Below, piece by piece: positions 54,204 through 62,690 of a stretch of 64,000 nt of DNA. Source of the stretch: an uncultured Lachnospiraceae bacterium (lineage in GTDB: Bacteria; Bacillota; Clostridia; Lachnospirales; Lachnospiraceae). The stretch lies in NCBI GenBank assembly GCA_910577015.1, contig CAJTKU010000003.1:210422-274421 (forward strand), written 5' to 3'. Below the pieces are notes generated by a model. The model was not told where the DNA came from and made no database searches. It saw only the letters and a list, made by a program, of their open reading frames with translations. The position numbers and the translations under genes are program-made. Positions within the stretch are counted from its first letter, which is position 1. Each line of letters begins with the position of its first letter.

Positions 54204-55268
54204 ATGGTTGATAAAAAATATTGTATGTCATCATATTTAATGTATCGATATGTTTTTCATCCCTCGAAATCTTTTTTGGAGGGAAAACCGTGTAACCTGG
54301 TAAATCTTTCTTTTGAAAGAAAGCCGGTAAAAACAGCAAAAGAACTGCTGAATGCGATTGAGGAAAGCGTAGACGCCGCCTGCAGAAGCGGTAAAACGGC
54401 GCTGGCGCTCAGCGGAGGGATGGATTCGGCCATCCTCGCCAGATTTATGCCCAAAGGTTCCAAAGCCTACACTTTCAGGTGTATTGTTCCGGACAGGAAA
54501 GTGGTTGATGAGTCAGAGCAGGCACATCAGTGGGCGGAAATTTGCCATTTGCATCATGAAATCATTGACATTACTTGGGAGGATATTGTCAGGGTATGTG
54601 ATAAACTGATGCTTCATAAGGGCGCACCGATTCATTCCATAGAGGCACAGATATATCTGGCGGCCTTAAAGGCAAAATCAGAAGAATATGAAAATTTTAT
54701 TTTTGGGGAAAATGCAGATATTATATATGGCGGCATGAATGGCCTGCTCCAAAAGGACTGGTACTATTCTGAATTTGTGGAGCGCTATACTTATGTTATG
54801 CCTTATAAAGTACTGCGGGAGCCATATATGATTTTGGAACCCTATCTTGCATTTGAAAAAGACGGACACATTGACGGTCATGATTTTGTAAATTTCTATT
54901 TCAGGCAGGAAGCGTTAGGCACCTATCGGAATGCATGTGAGACTGCAGGCATTCAATTTGTGGGTCCTTATTCCGAGACCTATTTGAATGAACCGATTGA
55001 TTATCAGCGGATTCGCAGTGGAGATACAAAGTATTTGATAAGGGAGGCATTTCATATGCTATATCCGGATACGGAAATTCCTGCTAAAATACCTATGCCC
55101 CGCCCGGTTAACGAATGGTTTGCAAATTGGGAAGGCCCTAAAAGAGAAGAGTTTATCCCACATTGTACGGACTACCTGACCGGAGACCAGAAATGGATGG
55201 TATGGGCGCTGGAAAGGTTTTTAAATTTAATTGACGGGAGAACGGAAAATGGCAAAAATAGCAATTGA
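54204..55268 (+). CDS. Asparagine synthetase-like ATP-pyrophosphatase domain protein
   Basis: 355 residues. PP-loop LALSGGMDSAILARF near 67-81 shows an AMP-forming synthetase domain like the C-terminal half of asparagine synthetase B; the N-terminal glutamine amidotransferase domain is missing, so it needs ammonia or a partner. Similar lone domains amidate sugars or unusual amino acids in glycan clusters. ATG 54204 is preferred (GGAGG six bases before) to ATG 54174. Its stop lies inside the next gene (20-base overlap). Confidence 0.75.
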   Translation: MVDKKYCMSSYLMYRYVFHPSKSFLEGKPCNLVNLSFERKPVKTAKELLNAIEESVDAACRSGKTALALSGGMDSAILARFMPKGSKAYTFRCIVPDRKVVDESEQAHQWAEICHLHHEIIDITWEDIVRVCDKLMLHKGAPIHSIEAQIYLAALKAKSEEYENFIFGENADIIYGGMNGLLQKDWYYSEFVERYTYVMPYKVLREPYMILEPYLAFEKDGHIDGHDFVNFYFRQEALGTYRNACETAGIQFVGPYSETYLNEPIDYQRIRSGDTKYLIREAFHMLYPDTEIPAKIPMPRPVNEWFANWEGPKREEFIPHCTDYLTGDQKWMVWALERFLNLIDGRTENGKNSN

Positions 55269-56460
55269 ACATGCGGATAATTACAGACTGGAAACTATAA
55301 AAGAAACATTAAGGAAATGTTTTTCGGATTTGAACCTGCCGAAGGAGAATCCACTTGGCCGGTATATTGTACCGGGGAATCGAGTTTTTATAAAACCGAA
55401 CTGGGTTGCTTCAAGATGGAGGGAATCCTGTCCGCATAAGGATACGCTGTATTCCGTTATTACCCATCCGGCTGTAATAGAAGCCGTTGCAGATTATGTA
55501 GCGGAAGCTTTACAGGGGAGAGGGGAAATCATCATTGGAGATAATCCGTCCATAGACGCTGATTTTGCTGAATTAATGGAATTTACCGGAATCAGGAAAC
55601 TGGAAAAGAAGTATGACGTCAAGACCACAGTGCTGGATTTGCGTCCGCTGGTGTGCGATAATTTAGATAATTACGGAAAGAAGGATTTGATGGTTTCCCA
55701 GACCGGTGACCCGGATGGAAAAGTGGAAGTAAACTTAGGGAAAGAATCCCTTCTGTATGGAATTGACCCTGCACGTTTCAGGGGGGTATTTGATGAAAGG
55801 GAAGAGACAATCGCATCACATACGGGTGAAACACAGTTGTATACATTTGCAAAAAGTCTGTATAATGCAGATGTATATATATCCATTCCCAAAATGAAGA
55901 CACACCAGAAGGTGGGCGTAACATTAAACCTTAAGGGTCTTGTAGGTTCCATTTCAAATAAAAACCAGCTTGTACACTGGCAGGTGGGTTATCCAGAAAT
56001 ACATGGCGATGAATACCCGACAAAGGAAGCATGGGAGGAAGGACAGACGGCTAAAGTGAAACACAGGGGGGCATGGCCCGGAAATGACACAATCTGGAGA
56101 ATGGTTGTCGATTTATACAGGGCGATGCTCAAAAAAGACAGAGTCTGTTTATCCATAGTGGATGGTGTAGTGGCAGGAGAAGGACAGGGTCCCTTTTGTC
56201 CCACAAGCAAAAACGCCAACACAATTATAGTCGGGGACAATTTATTGGACGTGGATATGGTAACGGCCCGATACATGGGATTTGACCCGCAGAAAGTGAA
56301 GTATCTTGCATATTTTATCGAGGGAAAAAAGCCGTATGCAGATATAGACGTTATCTTAAACGGAACATATAAAAAAGATTATTTTGCGGCGGATTCTTTG
56401 TACGCGGATTTTTTTGCCGTCAAACAATGGGAAGCAGTGAAGTATGATTCAAAAAAGTAA
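55249..56460 (+). CDS. DUF362 domain protein
   Basis: 403 residues. Seen: FIKPNWVAS, HPAVIEAVADYVAE, GEIIIGDNPS, YISIPKMKTHQKVGVTLNLKGLVGSI and LSIVDGVVAGEGQGPFCPTSKNANTIIVGDNLLDVD, the block order of DUF362 proteins. No iron-sulfur cysteine cluster is seen, unlike ferredoxin-fused members. The biochemical role of the family is not established. Overlap with the preceding gene puts it in the same pathway as the synthetase-like protein. Confidence 0.85.
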   Translation: MAKIAIEHADNYRLETIKETLRKCFSDLNLPKENPLGRYIVPGNRVFIKPNWVASRWRESCPHKDTLYSVITHPAVIEAVADYVAEALQGRGEIIIGDNPSIDADFAELMEFTGIRKLEKKYDVKTTVLDLRPLVCDNLDNYGKKDLMVSQTGDPDGKVEVNLGKESLLYGIDPARFRGVFDEREETIASHTGETQLYTFAKSLYNADVYISIPKMKTHQKVGVTLNLKGLVGSISNKNQLVHWQVGYPEIHGDEYPTKEAWEEGQTAKVKHRGAWPGNDTIWRMVVDLYRAMLKKDRVCLSIVDGVVAGEGQGPFCPTSKNANTIIVGDNLLDVDMVTARYMGFDPQKVKYLAYFIEGKKPYADIDVILNGTYKKDYFAADSLYADFFAVKQWEAVKYDSKK

Positions 56461-56502
56461 TGTCTTTTCACAAAACGCAGTGACAAATGGAGGAAGCTTG
56501 CG

Positions 56503-58257
56503 ATGGAGTATTCTCTGGAGCCGCTATTTTTGATAAACCCTATTTTAAAACGGGATGGTGGGAAATATATTCTTTTAAAGGATATGAAATTTGCAGGAGA
56601 AGTGTTTTCCTTTCTGTTCAATATTGACAAAGAAATTTATATTGACGGATTTGTAAGCAATAAATATAAAGGAGAATATTTCATGCTGCTTCCGTGTATT
56701 GCAAATGAGGAACTGTCAGACGGGGATGTTTTGATTGTTCCTGATGTGGGAGATATTCCCTCATTACCGGAAGGAATCCGTGTAACAGCGCTTTCAAAGT
56801 CAGAGATTATCTGCATTCAGGAAGCGGTTCTGGGGAAAGATGTGGTTGTCTGGGGATGCGGAGAATTTGAAAGGAAAGCCTTTGAAGCATTGGAAGATGC
56901 AGGCGGGAAAGTCAGTTATTTTGTGGATGCTGATGAAACAAAACAAGGTTTAAGCCTGTATGGCAGGCCTGTGGTATCACCGGAAGCACTGAAGGAAACG
57001 GATATAGTGGTGGAGGGGGTTTTTGCTTTCCAAAGCGTAGAGGAAATGATTCCGAAGTTTATAAAAAGGTATAGATATAATCATGAATTCAGAATAGGAA
57101 ACAAGGTCTCCCTGAGAATAGCTTCCGGTATCCATATGGGAATAAATGCCTGTGCCAATATGAATAAACTGTTGCAAGACAGGACATGTTTTCTGTACAT
57201 AAAAGAAAAAAACCAAAAAGAAGAAATTTTGCATTCCTTTAAGAGATGCGGCAGAAAGGTTGATTATGTTTGGGAAGAAGAAATTCAAAAAAAGGATGTA
57301 GAGTTCTTTAGGGAAAAGAACGGTTTTTTACTGATGGATATGCAGGAGAGGCAATACGCAAAAGCACTGCGTGATGCGGGATATATTTCGTCCAAAGATA
57401 TGGCATTTCTGCAATATTTTCATACGCAGAAATTACACGGAATCTTAGAATGCAGCAGGGATGAGAATTTGAGTTTTATTGCAAGCAGGACAGAAAAAAA
57501 TCCCATTGCTCCCGGAGTATATGATTTTAGCAATGGCGAGGAATATGATTATACGGTAGCGACGGTGGGTTCTTCGCTGGCCGACCCTGGTATTTGGGAT
57601 TTTGTTTCATGGCCGGAACAATTACAGAGGATTTTCAGGGAAAACGGATATCGGGTCAGAGTGTTGTCATTTGGCGTGGTTGGATATACATCGGCTCAGA
57701 TTTTACTGCGAATTATGCGGGATGTGCTGGATTATAAACCTGACGCCATTGTTACATATGATGGCGCTAATGACATGGGAGTACACGGAAATCCCAGATA
57801 TCCTTTTTCCAACACTTATCTGGACGGATTGTTCCAAAAATTGGATAAGGAGGTCAAGGATAGGTGGAGTGAAGAAAAGACATACAGAGGGGAAGAAAAA
57901 GCAGATGTTTTTCATAACTGGCTTACCCTCAGGAGACTGACCCATGCAGTGGCATCAGAGTTTGGAATAAAATATTTTTCATTTTTTACGCCAACATTGT
58001 ATTGTAAAAATAACAGAACAATAAAGGATGATATGTGGTGCGATATTTATGCCGTCTATTTTCCAGAGAGCGCTGTCAATGCTCCTTTATTTTGCAGGAG
58101 ACTGGAAGAAGAACATATAACGGAGAATTATCCGTACATACATGATTTGACGCATATATTTGATGGAAAGGATGTGTTTCTGGATTATATACATGTCAAT
58201 GAAGAAGGAAACCGGATAATAGCGGAACAGATATATACAATAATGATGGCAAGGTAG
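56503..58257 (+). CDS. SGNH/GDSL hydrolase with N-terminal Rossmann-like modules
   Basis: 584 residues. Middle module VVVWGCGEFERKAFEALEDAGGKVSYFVDADETKQGLSLYGRPVVSPEAL (about 108-160) resembles the starts of three other island proteins. C-terminal SGNH hydrolase: block I VATVGSSLADPG (Ser near 357), block III TYDGANDMG near 420, and DYIHVNEEGNRIIAE near 560 with the catalytic Asp-His. Such domains add or remove acetyl groups on glycans. No signal peptide, so probably acts inside the cell before export. GGAGG precedes ATG 56503. Confidence 0.75.
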   Translation: MEYSLEPLFLINPILKRDGGKYILLKDMKFAGEVFSFLFNIDKEIYIDGFVSNKYKGEYFMLLPCIANEELSDGDVLIVPDVGDIPSLPEGIRVTALSKSEIICIQEAVLGKDVVVWGCGEFERKAFEALEDAGGKVSYFVDADETKQGLSLYGRPVVSPEALKETDIVVEGVFAFQSVEEMIPKFIKRYRYNHEFRIGNKVSLRIASGIHMGINACANMNKLLQDRTCFLYIKEKNQKEEILHSFKRCGRKVDYVWEEEIQKKDVEFFREKNGFLLMDMQERQYAKALRDAGYISSKDMAFLQYFHTQKLHGILECSRDENLSFIASRTEKNPIAPGVYDFSNGEEYDYTVATVGSSLADPGIWDFVSWPEQLQRIFRENGYRVRVLSFGVVGYTSAQILLRIMRDVLDYKPDAIVTYDGANDMGVHGNPRYPFSNTYLDGLFQKLDKEVKDRWSEEKTYRGEEKADVFHNWLTLRRLTHAVASEFGIKYFSFFTPTLYCKNNRTIKDDMWCDIYAVYFPESAVNAPLFCRRLEEEHITENYPYIHDLTHIFDGKDVFLDYIHVNEEGNRIIAEQIYTIMMAR

Positions 58258-58262
58258 GGCTT

Positions 58263-59456
58263 ATGGAAAATAAAAAAAATCAAGAAACGCTGCTGTCTTT
58301 TGAGGCATTTGTACCTGTCGGGGAACATGAGGCATATGCATCAAGCGATATTTTCAATGGGTTATTCAGGGTGGATATGGAAACTGGGAACTGCACTTAC
58401 TTAAGAAGCTTTCCGGGGGAGAATAGAAATAAGGAGAGACTGCATACAAAAGCAGTTTTTACAAAAAACAGGATATATTTTATTCCCTGTTCGGCAGACG
58501 GAATTGATGTATATGAATTGGATAGCAGAGAAATAAGTAGGATACCGATTAGGGCAGTGGACAAAAAGAAATATTCTTTTTACAGGCCGGCTCACAAGTT
58601 TGCTGACGCAATACTTTACGAATCCTGGATATATCTGATTTGCGCTACATATCCTGCGGTTATCGGACTGCATGTGGAAACAGGGAAACTGGAGTATTTT
58701 AATAATTGGGTTCCTGAAGAAGGGTTCTTTTTTCGGAAGGGTGTATTCGCAGAGAAAAATACATTTTATGTTCCAAGCGCCAATAACAACTTTGTGTTGC
58801 AGTTTGATATGCAGACCCAGGAAGGAAAATTGTTCCGGGTCGGCCAACATAATCAAGGGTGCTGGAGTATTTGCAGGTGCGGAACCGATTACTGGCTTGC
58901 TCCCAAGAAACCGGGAGCCGTGCTCAAGTGGAAGCCCTTAACGAATGAGGTGACGGAATATGACAATTATCCCCCCGGTTTTTGCGACAATGGCTTTGCG
59001 TTTACAAAAATATATCCATATCAGGATAAGGTTTATCTGATTCCCGCCCACGCTAACATGAGTTTATCCGTTTCTATTTTGGATGGAAGCATGGAGAACG
59101 GAAGGCTCTTTGAGGTGGAAGATAAAATGCAAGTCGGGTTTATGTTTACATTGGGACAAAAATATTATCTTATGTGCGTCCCCGAAAAAGGTGCCCGCAC
59201 TTTGGAAAGAAAATATATTTGTCTTGACATATCCGACAACCGAACGTATCCGTACGCTTTTCGCTTTACGGAAGGCAGGAAGGCGCTTGGAAAAGAGTTG
59301 ATTGAGCAGCAGGAATCAGATGAAATAAAAGAAAGCAATGTTTTCGGTTTGGAAGATTTGATTGAAACGCTTGCCGATGACACGGGACAGGACAAAAAGG
59401 AGGAATGGAGTATAGGAGCGCTTATTTACAAGGAAATCTGCAAGGAAACAGACTAA
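58263..59456 (+). CDS. Cytosolic beta-propeller-like protein
   Basis: 397 residues of about six or seven blade-like repeats of 45-50 residues (YASSDIFNGLFRVDMETGNCTYLRSF; IYFIPCSADGIDVYELDS; WIYLICATYPAVIGLHVETGKLEYF; TFYVPSANNNFVLQFDMQTQEGKLF), then an acidic tail (about 345-397). No signal peptide. Beta-propellers here probably bind a glycan or partner; no catalytic residues were recognised. It starts five bases after the SGNH gene stop. Confidence 0.65.
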   Translation: MENKKNQETLLSFEAFVPVGEHEAYASSDIFNGLFRVDMETGNCTYLRSFPGENRNKERLHTKAVFTKNRIYFIPCSADGIDVYELDSREISRIPIRAVDKKKYSFYRPAHKFADAILYESWIYLICATYPAVIGLHVETGKLEYFNNWVPEEGFFFRKGVFAEKNTFYVPSANNNFVLQFDMQTQEGKLFRVGQHNQGCWSICRCGTDYWLAPKKPGAVLKWKPLTNEVTEYDNYPPGFCDNGFAFTKIYPYQDKVYLIPAHANMSLSVSILDGSMENGRLFEVEDKMQVGFMFTLGQKYYLMCVPEKGARTLERKYICLDISDNRTYPYAFRFTEGRKALGKELIEQQESDEIKESNVFGLEDLIETLADDTGQDKKEEWSIGALIYKEICKETD

Positions 59457-59474
59457 CGGAAAAGAGGATGAGAG

Positions 59475-59915
59475 ATGGTTATAGGTTATACAACGGGAGT
59501 GTTCGATTTGTTCCACATAGGACATCTGAATATGTTGAAGAATGCAAAGGCAATGTGTGATAAACTGATAGTAGGGGTGACGGTGGATGAACTGGTTGCA
59601 TATAAGCACAAAAAAGCCGTTATACCATTTGAAGAAAGGCTGGAGATTGTTCGGAGTGTGAAATATGTGGATGTGGCCATTGCCCAGACATCAATGGATA
59701 AATTTGAAATGTGGCAAAAACTGGGGTTTGATGTAATGTTTGTAGGAGACGACTGGTACGGCACACAAAAGTGGCAGGATTATGAAAAGCAGTTTCGTGA
59801 AGTAGGTGTAAGGATTGTATATTTTCCTTATACCAAAGGAACCAGTTCTACCTTAATAAATGAGACACTGACATCGCTAAGGGAAAAGAGGTTACCGGGA
59901 GAGAATCAGGTATGA
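59475..59915 (+). CDS. Glycerol-3-phosphate cytidylyltransferase, TagD family
   Basis: 146 residues. Seen: TTGVFDLFHIGHLNMLKNAK with the HxGH nucleotide motif at 14-17, VGDDWYG and YTKGTSSTLINE (the RTEGISTT-like end motif). TagD makes CDP-glycerol from CTP and glycerol 3-phosphate; the fold also serves other CDP-alcohols. It gives the island a second activated polyol beside CDP-ribitol. Its stop overlaps the next start (ATGA). Confidence 0.88.
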   Translation: MVIGYTTGVFDLFHIGHLNMLKNAKAMCDKLIVGVTVDELVAYKHKKAVIPFEERLEIVRSVKYVDVAIAQTSMDKFEMWQKLGFDVMFVGDDWYGTQKWQDYEKQFREVGVRIVYFPYTKGTSSTLINETLTSLREKRLPGENQV

Positions 59916-61024
59916 TTTTGCAAGACGCTTTGTACGCTGAACTGGCAGACGCCATTAAAGAAAAAAACAGCAGAATAGTTATCTATGGAGCAGGGGTAAT
60001 AGGGCAGATTCTGATGCCGTACCTGATAAAAAAATATAATCTGACCGGGTATTTGGACTGCTTTATAGACAGGGACAGCCGGTTAAAGGACAAAAAGGTT
60101 CTTATTGACGATTGCTCCTTCCCTATTCATGCTCCGGATTATCTGCATAAATTGGGACAAAACACAGTGCTCTTGATTACAAACAGTAAATTTTGGCCCG
60201 TTCTTAAGGATTTGGACAGTGTTGAAGAATTGGATGAGGTTCAAGCGTATATAGTTCCGGTTATGCAATTAAGGGAACTGGAATCTTCCGGGGACATTGT
60301 GATAGAGAGAAGAACGGAGAAACCTTTAATTCCTAAAAAAATTCATTATTGCTGGTTTTCTGATAATCCAATGCCAAAGTTTTTACAGGATTGTGTGGAA
60401 ACATGGAAGTTGTTATGTCATGACTATGAATTTATCTGTTGGAATGAGAATAATTTTGATGTCAATAAATACCGGTATACAAAAGAAGCATATGAAAAGA
60501 AAAAGTACGGTTTTGTTTCGGATGTTGCCAGACTGGATATTTTATATGAACATGGCGGTATATTTATGGATACCGATGTTACCTTGCTGAAAAATCTGGA
60601 TGACTTATTGTATCAGCCTGCTTTTATCGGGGTGGAAAAGTGGGGGAATATTAATTCCGGCAGCTGCTGCGGATTTTGCGCCGGGCATCCAGTATTAAAG
60701 GAAATGCTGGATGATAGAAAAAAATACTCTTTTGTATGGGAAGACGGCTCCCTGAATACGGTTACCAACGGATTGTATGAAACCCTGCCTTTTTTGGAGG
60801 CGGGATTTAGACCGGATGATTCGTTACAGACAGTAAAAGGGGTAACAGTTTATCCTTCCTATGTATTTTGCCCGTATGATTACATGAGTTGTGAAACGGT
60901 AAAAAAGGAAGCAACGGTATCCGTTCATCATTTTTATGGCAGCTGGCTGGATGAAAATGATTGCCGGAACCGGGAAAACACGCAGAAAGAGTATTTGGAA
61001 ATGCTTCATGGAATGCGTTTATAG
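59912..61024 (+). CDS. DXD glycosyltransferase with N-terminal Rossmann-like module
   Basis: 370 residues. N-terminal module SRIVIYGAGVIGQILMPYLIKKYNLTGYLDCFIDRDSRLKDKKVL (about 20-70), then a GT32-like transferase (about 130-370): PKKIHYCWFSDNPMP, FVSDVARLDILYEHGGIFMDTDVTLL with the DXD metal site near 219-221, and HHFYGSW. Family members use nucleotide sugars. Last island gene, ending about 40 bases before the fliC promoter. Confidence 0.85.
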   Translation: MILQDALYAELADAIKEKNSRIVIYGAGVIGQILMPYLIKKYNLTGYLDCFIDRDSRLKDKKVLIDDCSFPIHAPDYLHKLGQNTVLLITNSKFWPVLKDLDSVEELDEVQAYIVPVMQLRELESSGDIVIERRTEKPLIPKKIHYCWFSDNPMPKFLQDCVETWKLLCHDYEFICWNENNFDVNKYRYTKEAYEKKKYGFVSDVARLDILYEHGGIFMDTDVTLLKNLDDLLYQPAFIGVEKWGNINSGSCCGFCAGHPVLKEMLDDRKKYSFVWEDGSLNTVTNGLYETLPFLEAGFRPDDSLQTVKGVTVYPSYVFCPYDYMSCETVKKEATVSVHHFYGSWLDENDCRNRENTQKEYLEMLHGMRL

Positions 61025-61062
61025 AAAGAAAAAAATATTTTTAAATTTTTTTAAAATAGGGC

Positions 61063-61089
61063 TAAAGTAATTTGAAATCTCTCCGATAT
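61063..61089 (+). promoter_or_regulatory. Sigma-D (sigma-28) promoter of flagellin
   Basis: TAAA (61063-61066), 16-base spacer, CCGATAT (61083-61089), matching the Firmicute flagellar consensus. Leader to ATG 61277 is about 180 bases, long enough for post-transcriptional control. Confidence 0.85.
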
Positions 61090-61154
61090 ATTTAACAAGT
61101 AAAGCAAATAAAACAAAAAGTTTTAAAAGCTTTCTGAAATAGCCCGACTCAATC

Positions 61155-61206
61155 CGCACAATTGACAGGGTTATCGCAACAGTTTACTGTTAGTATGAAT
61201 TGTGCG
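61155..61206 (+). promoter_or_regulatory. Stem-loop in flagellin leader
   Basis: CGCACAATT (61155-61163) pairs with AATTGTGCG (61198-61206); inside it AACAG (61078+100 region, 61178-61182) pairs with CTGTT (61187-61191) over a TTTA loop. It probably stabilises the long 5' leader. No known riboswitch was recognised. Confidence 0.65.
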
Positions 61207-61235
61207 ACTCACACGAGCAGTAAACACGAAAATCT

Positions 61236-61269
61236 GGCTGCAGGGAAGCAGCTTAATATTCAAGGAGGA
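61236..61269 (+). promoter_or_regulatory. CsrA-type binding region in the flagellin leader
   Basis: GCTGC (61237-61241) pairs with GCAGC (61248-61252) and presents AGGGAA in a six-base loop; the ribosome site AAGGAGGA follows about 20 bases downstream (61262-61269). A looped GGA plus a GGA inside the Shine-Dalgarno is the paired arrangement CsrA uses on Bacillus hag mRNA. fliW and csrA are in the same window. Confidence 0.7.
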
Positions 61270-61276
61270 ATAAAAT

Positions 61277-62095
61277 ATGGTAGTACAACACAATCTTACA
61301 GCAATGAACTCTAACAGAATGCTTGGTATCACAACTGGTAGTCAGGCAAAAGCAACTGAGAAATTAGCTTCCGGTTACAAGATTAACCGTGCAGCTGATG
61401 ATGCAGCAGGTCTTGCAATTTCCGAGAAGATGAGACGTCAGATTCGTGGTCTGACACAGGCTTCCGCAAACGCTCAGGACGGTATCTCCTGCGTACAGAC
61501 AGCAGAAGGTGCTCTGAATGAAGTTCATGACATGCTTCAGAGAATGAACGAACTGGCAGTTAAGGCAGCTAACGGTACAAACCAGAGTGAAGACGATTCC
61601 TACATCCAGAAGGAAGTCAAACAGTTGATTAGTGAAATCGACCGTGTATCCACAACTTCTACCTTCAACGAGAGAAAGCTTTTGAATGGTTCTTTCAGCG
61701 GCGTTACTCTTCAGGTAGGTGCTGAGAACTCTGCAGACAACACCATCACCATGAACATCAGCGCTATGAGCGCAAGTGGTCTTGGAGTTAGTCAGGTTAC
61801 ATGTAGTACACAGGCTGGCGCTAAAGCTGCAATCACCACTGTTAAGAACGCTATTAAGTCTCTGAATGAGCAGCGTGCAGACCTTGGTGCAGTTCAGAAC
61901 CGTCTGGAGCACACCATTGCTAACTTGGACAACGTAGTTGAGAACACCACAGCAGCTGAATCACAGATTCGTGATACAGACATGGCTTCTCAGATGGTTA
62001 AGTACTCCAACAACCAGATTCTTGCTCAGGCAGGTCAGGCAATGTTGGCTCAGTCTAACCAGGCTAACCAGGGCGTACTGTCCTTGATTCAGTAA
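61277..62095 (+). CDS. fliC: Flagellin
   Basis: 272 residues: conserved D0/D1 ends (MVVQHNLTAMNSNRMLGITTGSQAKATEKLASGYKINRAADDAAGLAISEKMR and the C-terminal TDMASQMVKYSNNQILAQAGQAMLAQSNQANQGVLSLIQ) with almost no surface D2/D3 domain. LQRMNELAV and IQKEV keep the Gln, Arg, Leu and Glu that contact TLR5 in Salmonella flagellin. Odd: two cysteines (GISCVQTAEG and VTCSTQAG), rare in flagellins. Exported, chaperoned by FliS, controlled by sigma-D and probably by CsrA-FliW. It is the likely acceptor for island modification. Confidence 0.97.
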   Translation: MVVQHNLTAMNSNRMLGITTGSQAKATEKLASGYKINRAADDAAGLAISEKMRRQIRGLTQASANAQDGISCVQTAEGALNEVHDMLQRMNELAVKAANGTNQSEDDSYIQKEVKQLISEIDRVSTTSTFNERKLLNGSFSGVTLQVGAENSADNTITMNISAMSASGLGVSQVTCSTQAGAKAAITTVKNAIKSLNEQRADLGAVQNRLEHTIANLDNVVENTTAAESQIRDTDMASQMVKYSNNQILAQAGQAMLAQSNQANQGVLSLIQ

Positions 62096-62111
62096 TCATT
62101 GCAACACTACC

Positions 62112-62145
62112 ATAAGGGCTGACTTAGGTCAGCCCTTATTTTTTG
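62112..62145 (+). terminator. Terminator after fliC
   Basis: Perfect 12-base stem ATAAGGGCTGAC (62112-62123) with GTCAGCCCTTAT (62128-62139), TTAG loop, six T. Confidence 0.93.
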
Positions 62146-62157
62146 GGGATTATAAAT

Positions 62158-62679
62158 ATGAAAACAACAGTGATTCTCTGTAATGAAATAAACAGGCCGG
62201 TTTTAGAGGAAACCATCCATATCTTAAAGGAATTGTGGGAAGAAATGGGATATGAAGCGCTTATCCGTTATCCGGAAGAGAACGCTTCGCCTGACAAATA
62301 CATGAACGAGCTGTATAATCTGAAAGAAGAATTTGTGGTCACATTTGCCATGGCAGGGTTTGAATGGCGCGGTCTGATGGAACAGGTAAGGTTCAATACC
62401 CTGGCGGCAATGCAGATTCATATTCTGATAGGGGAACTTCCCCAGTATGACTATTTCCTGCAAAAGGAATTTGGGATTCACAGCTTTTTCTTTACGGATA
62501 GTGAAAACATATTACGAAACTGGAAGACAAAATATCCGCTGGTGCCGTTTCTTAAAAAATATCCTTCGCTTTGCGTATCGGAACATCTTTCGGGTGAGGA
62601 AAAACGGATTAACAGGGAACGTCTCAAGGACATATTACAGACAGTCATGAAATTCATAGAAAAACCGTCGGTATTATAA
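62158..62679 (+). CDS. Unrecognised protein, possibly CgeB/glycosyltransferase-related
   Basis: 173 residues, soluble. The stretch FVVTFAMAGFEWRGLMEQVRFNTLAAMQIHILIGELPQYDYFLQKEFGIHSFFFTDSENIL resembles the front part of CgeB/DUF3880-type glycosyltransferases; the donor-binding half is absent. ATG 62158 is used; TTG 62143 in the terminator is less likely. The gene ends convergently with the next one, their stops overlapping by six bases. Confidence 0.6.
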   Translation: MKTTVILCNEINRPVLEETIHILKELWEEMGYEALIRYPEENASPDKYMNELYNLKEEFVVTFAMAGFEWRGLMEQVRFNTLAAMQIHILIGELPQYDYFLQKEFGIHSFFFTDSENILRNWKTKYPLVPFLKKYPSLCVSEHLSGEEKRINRERLKDILQTVMKFIEKPSVL

Positions 62680-62690
62680 ACCGGCGGTTT
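62662..62690 (-). terminator. Terminator hairpin in the overlapping ends of convergent genes
   Basis: AAACCGTCGG (62662-62671) pairs with CCGGCGGTTT (62681-62690) with one wobble, loop TATTATAAA. Read on the minus strand the stem is followed by TTTTTC. The hairpin is inside both coding ends. Confidence 0.65.
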
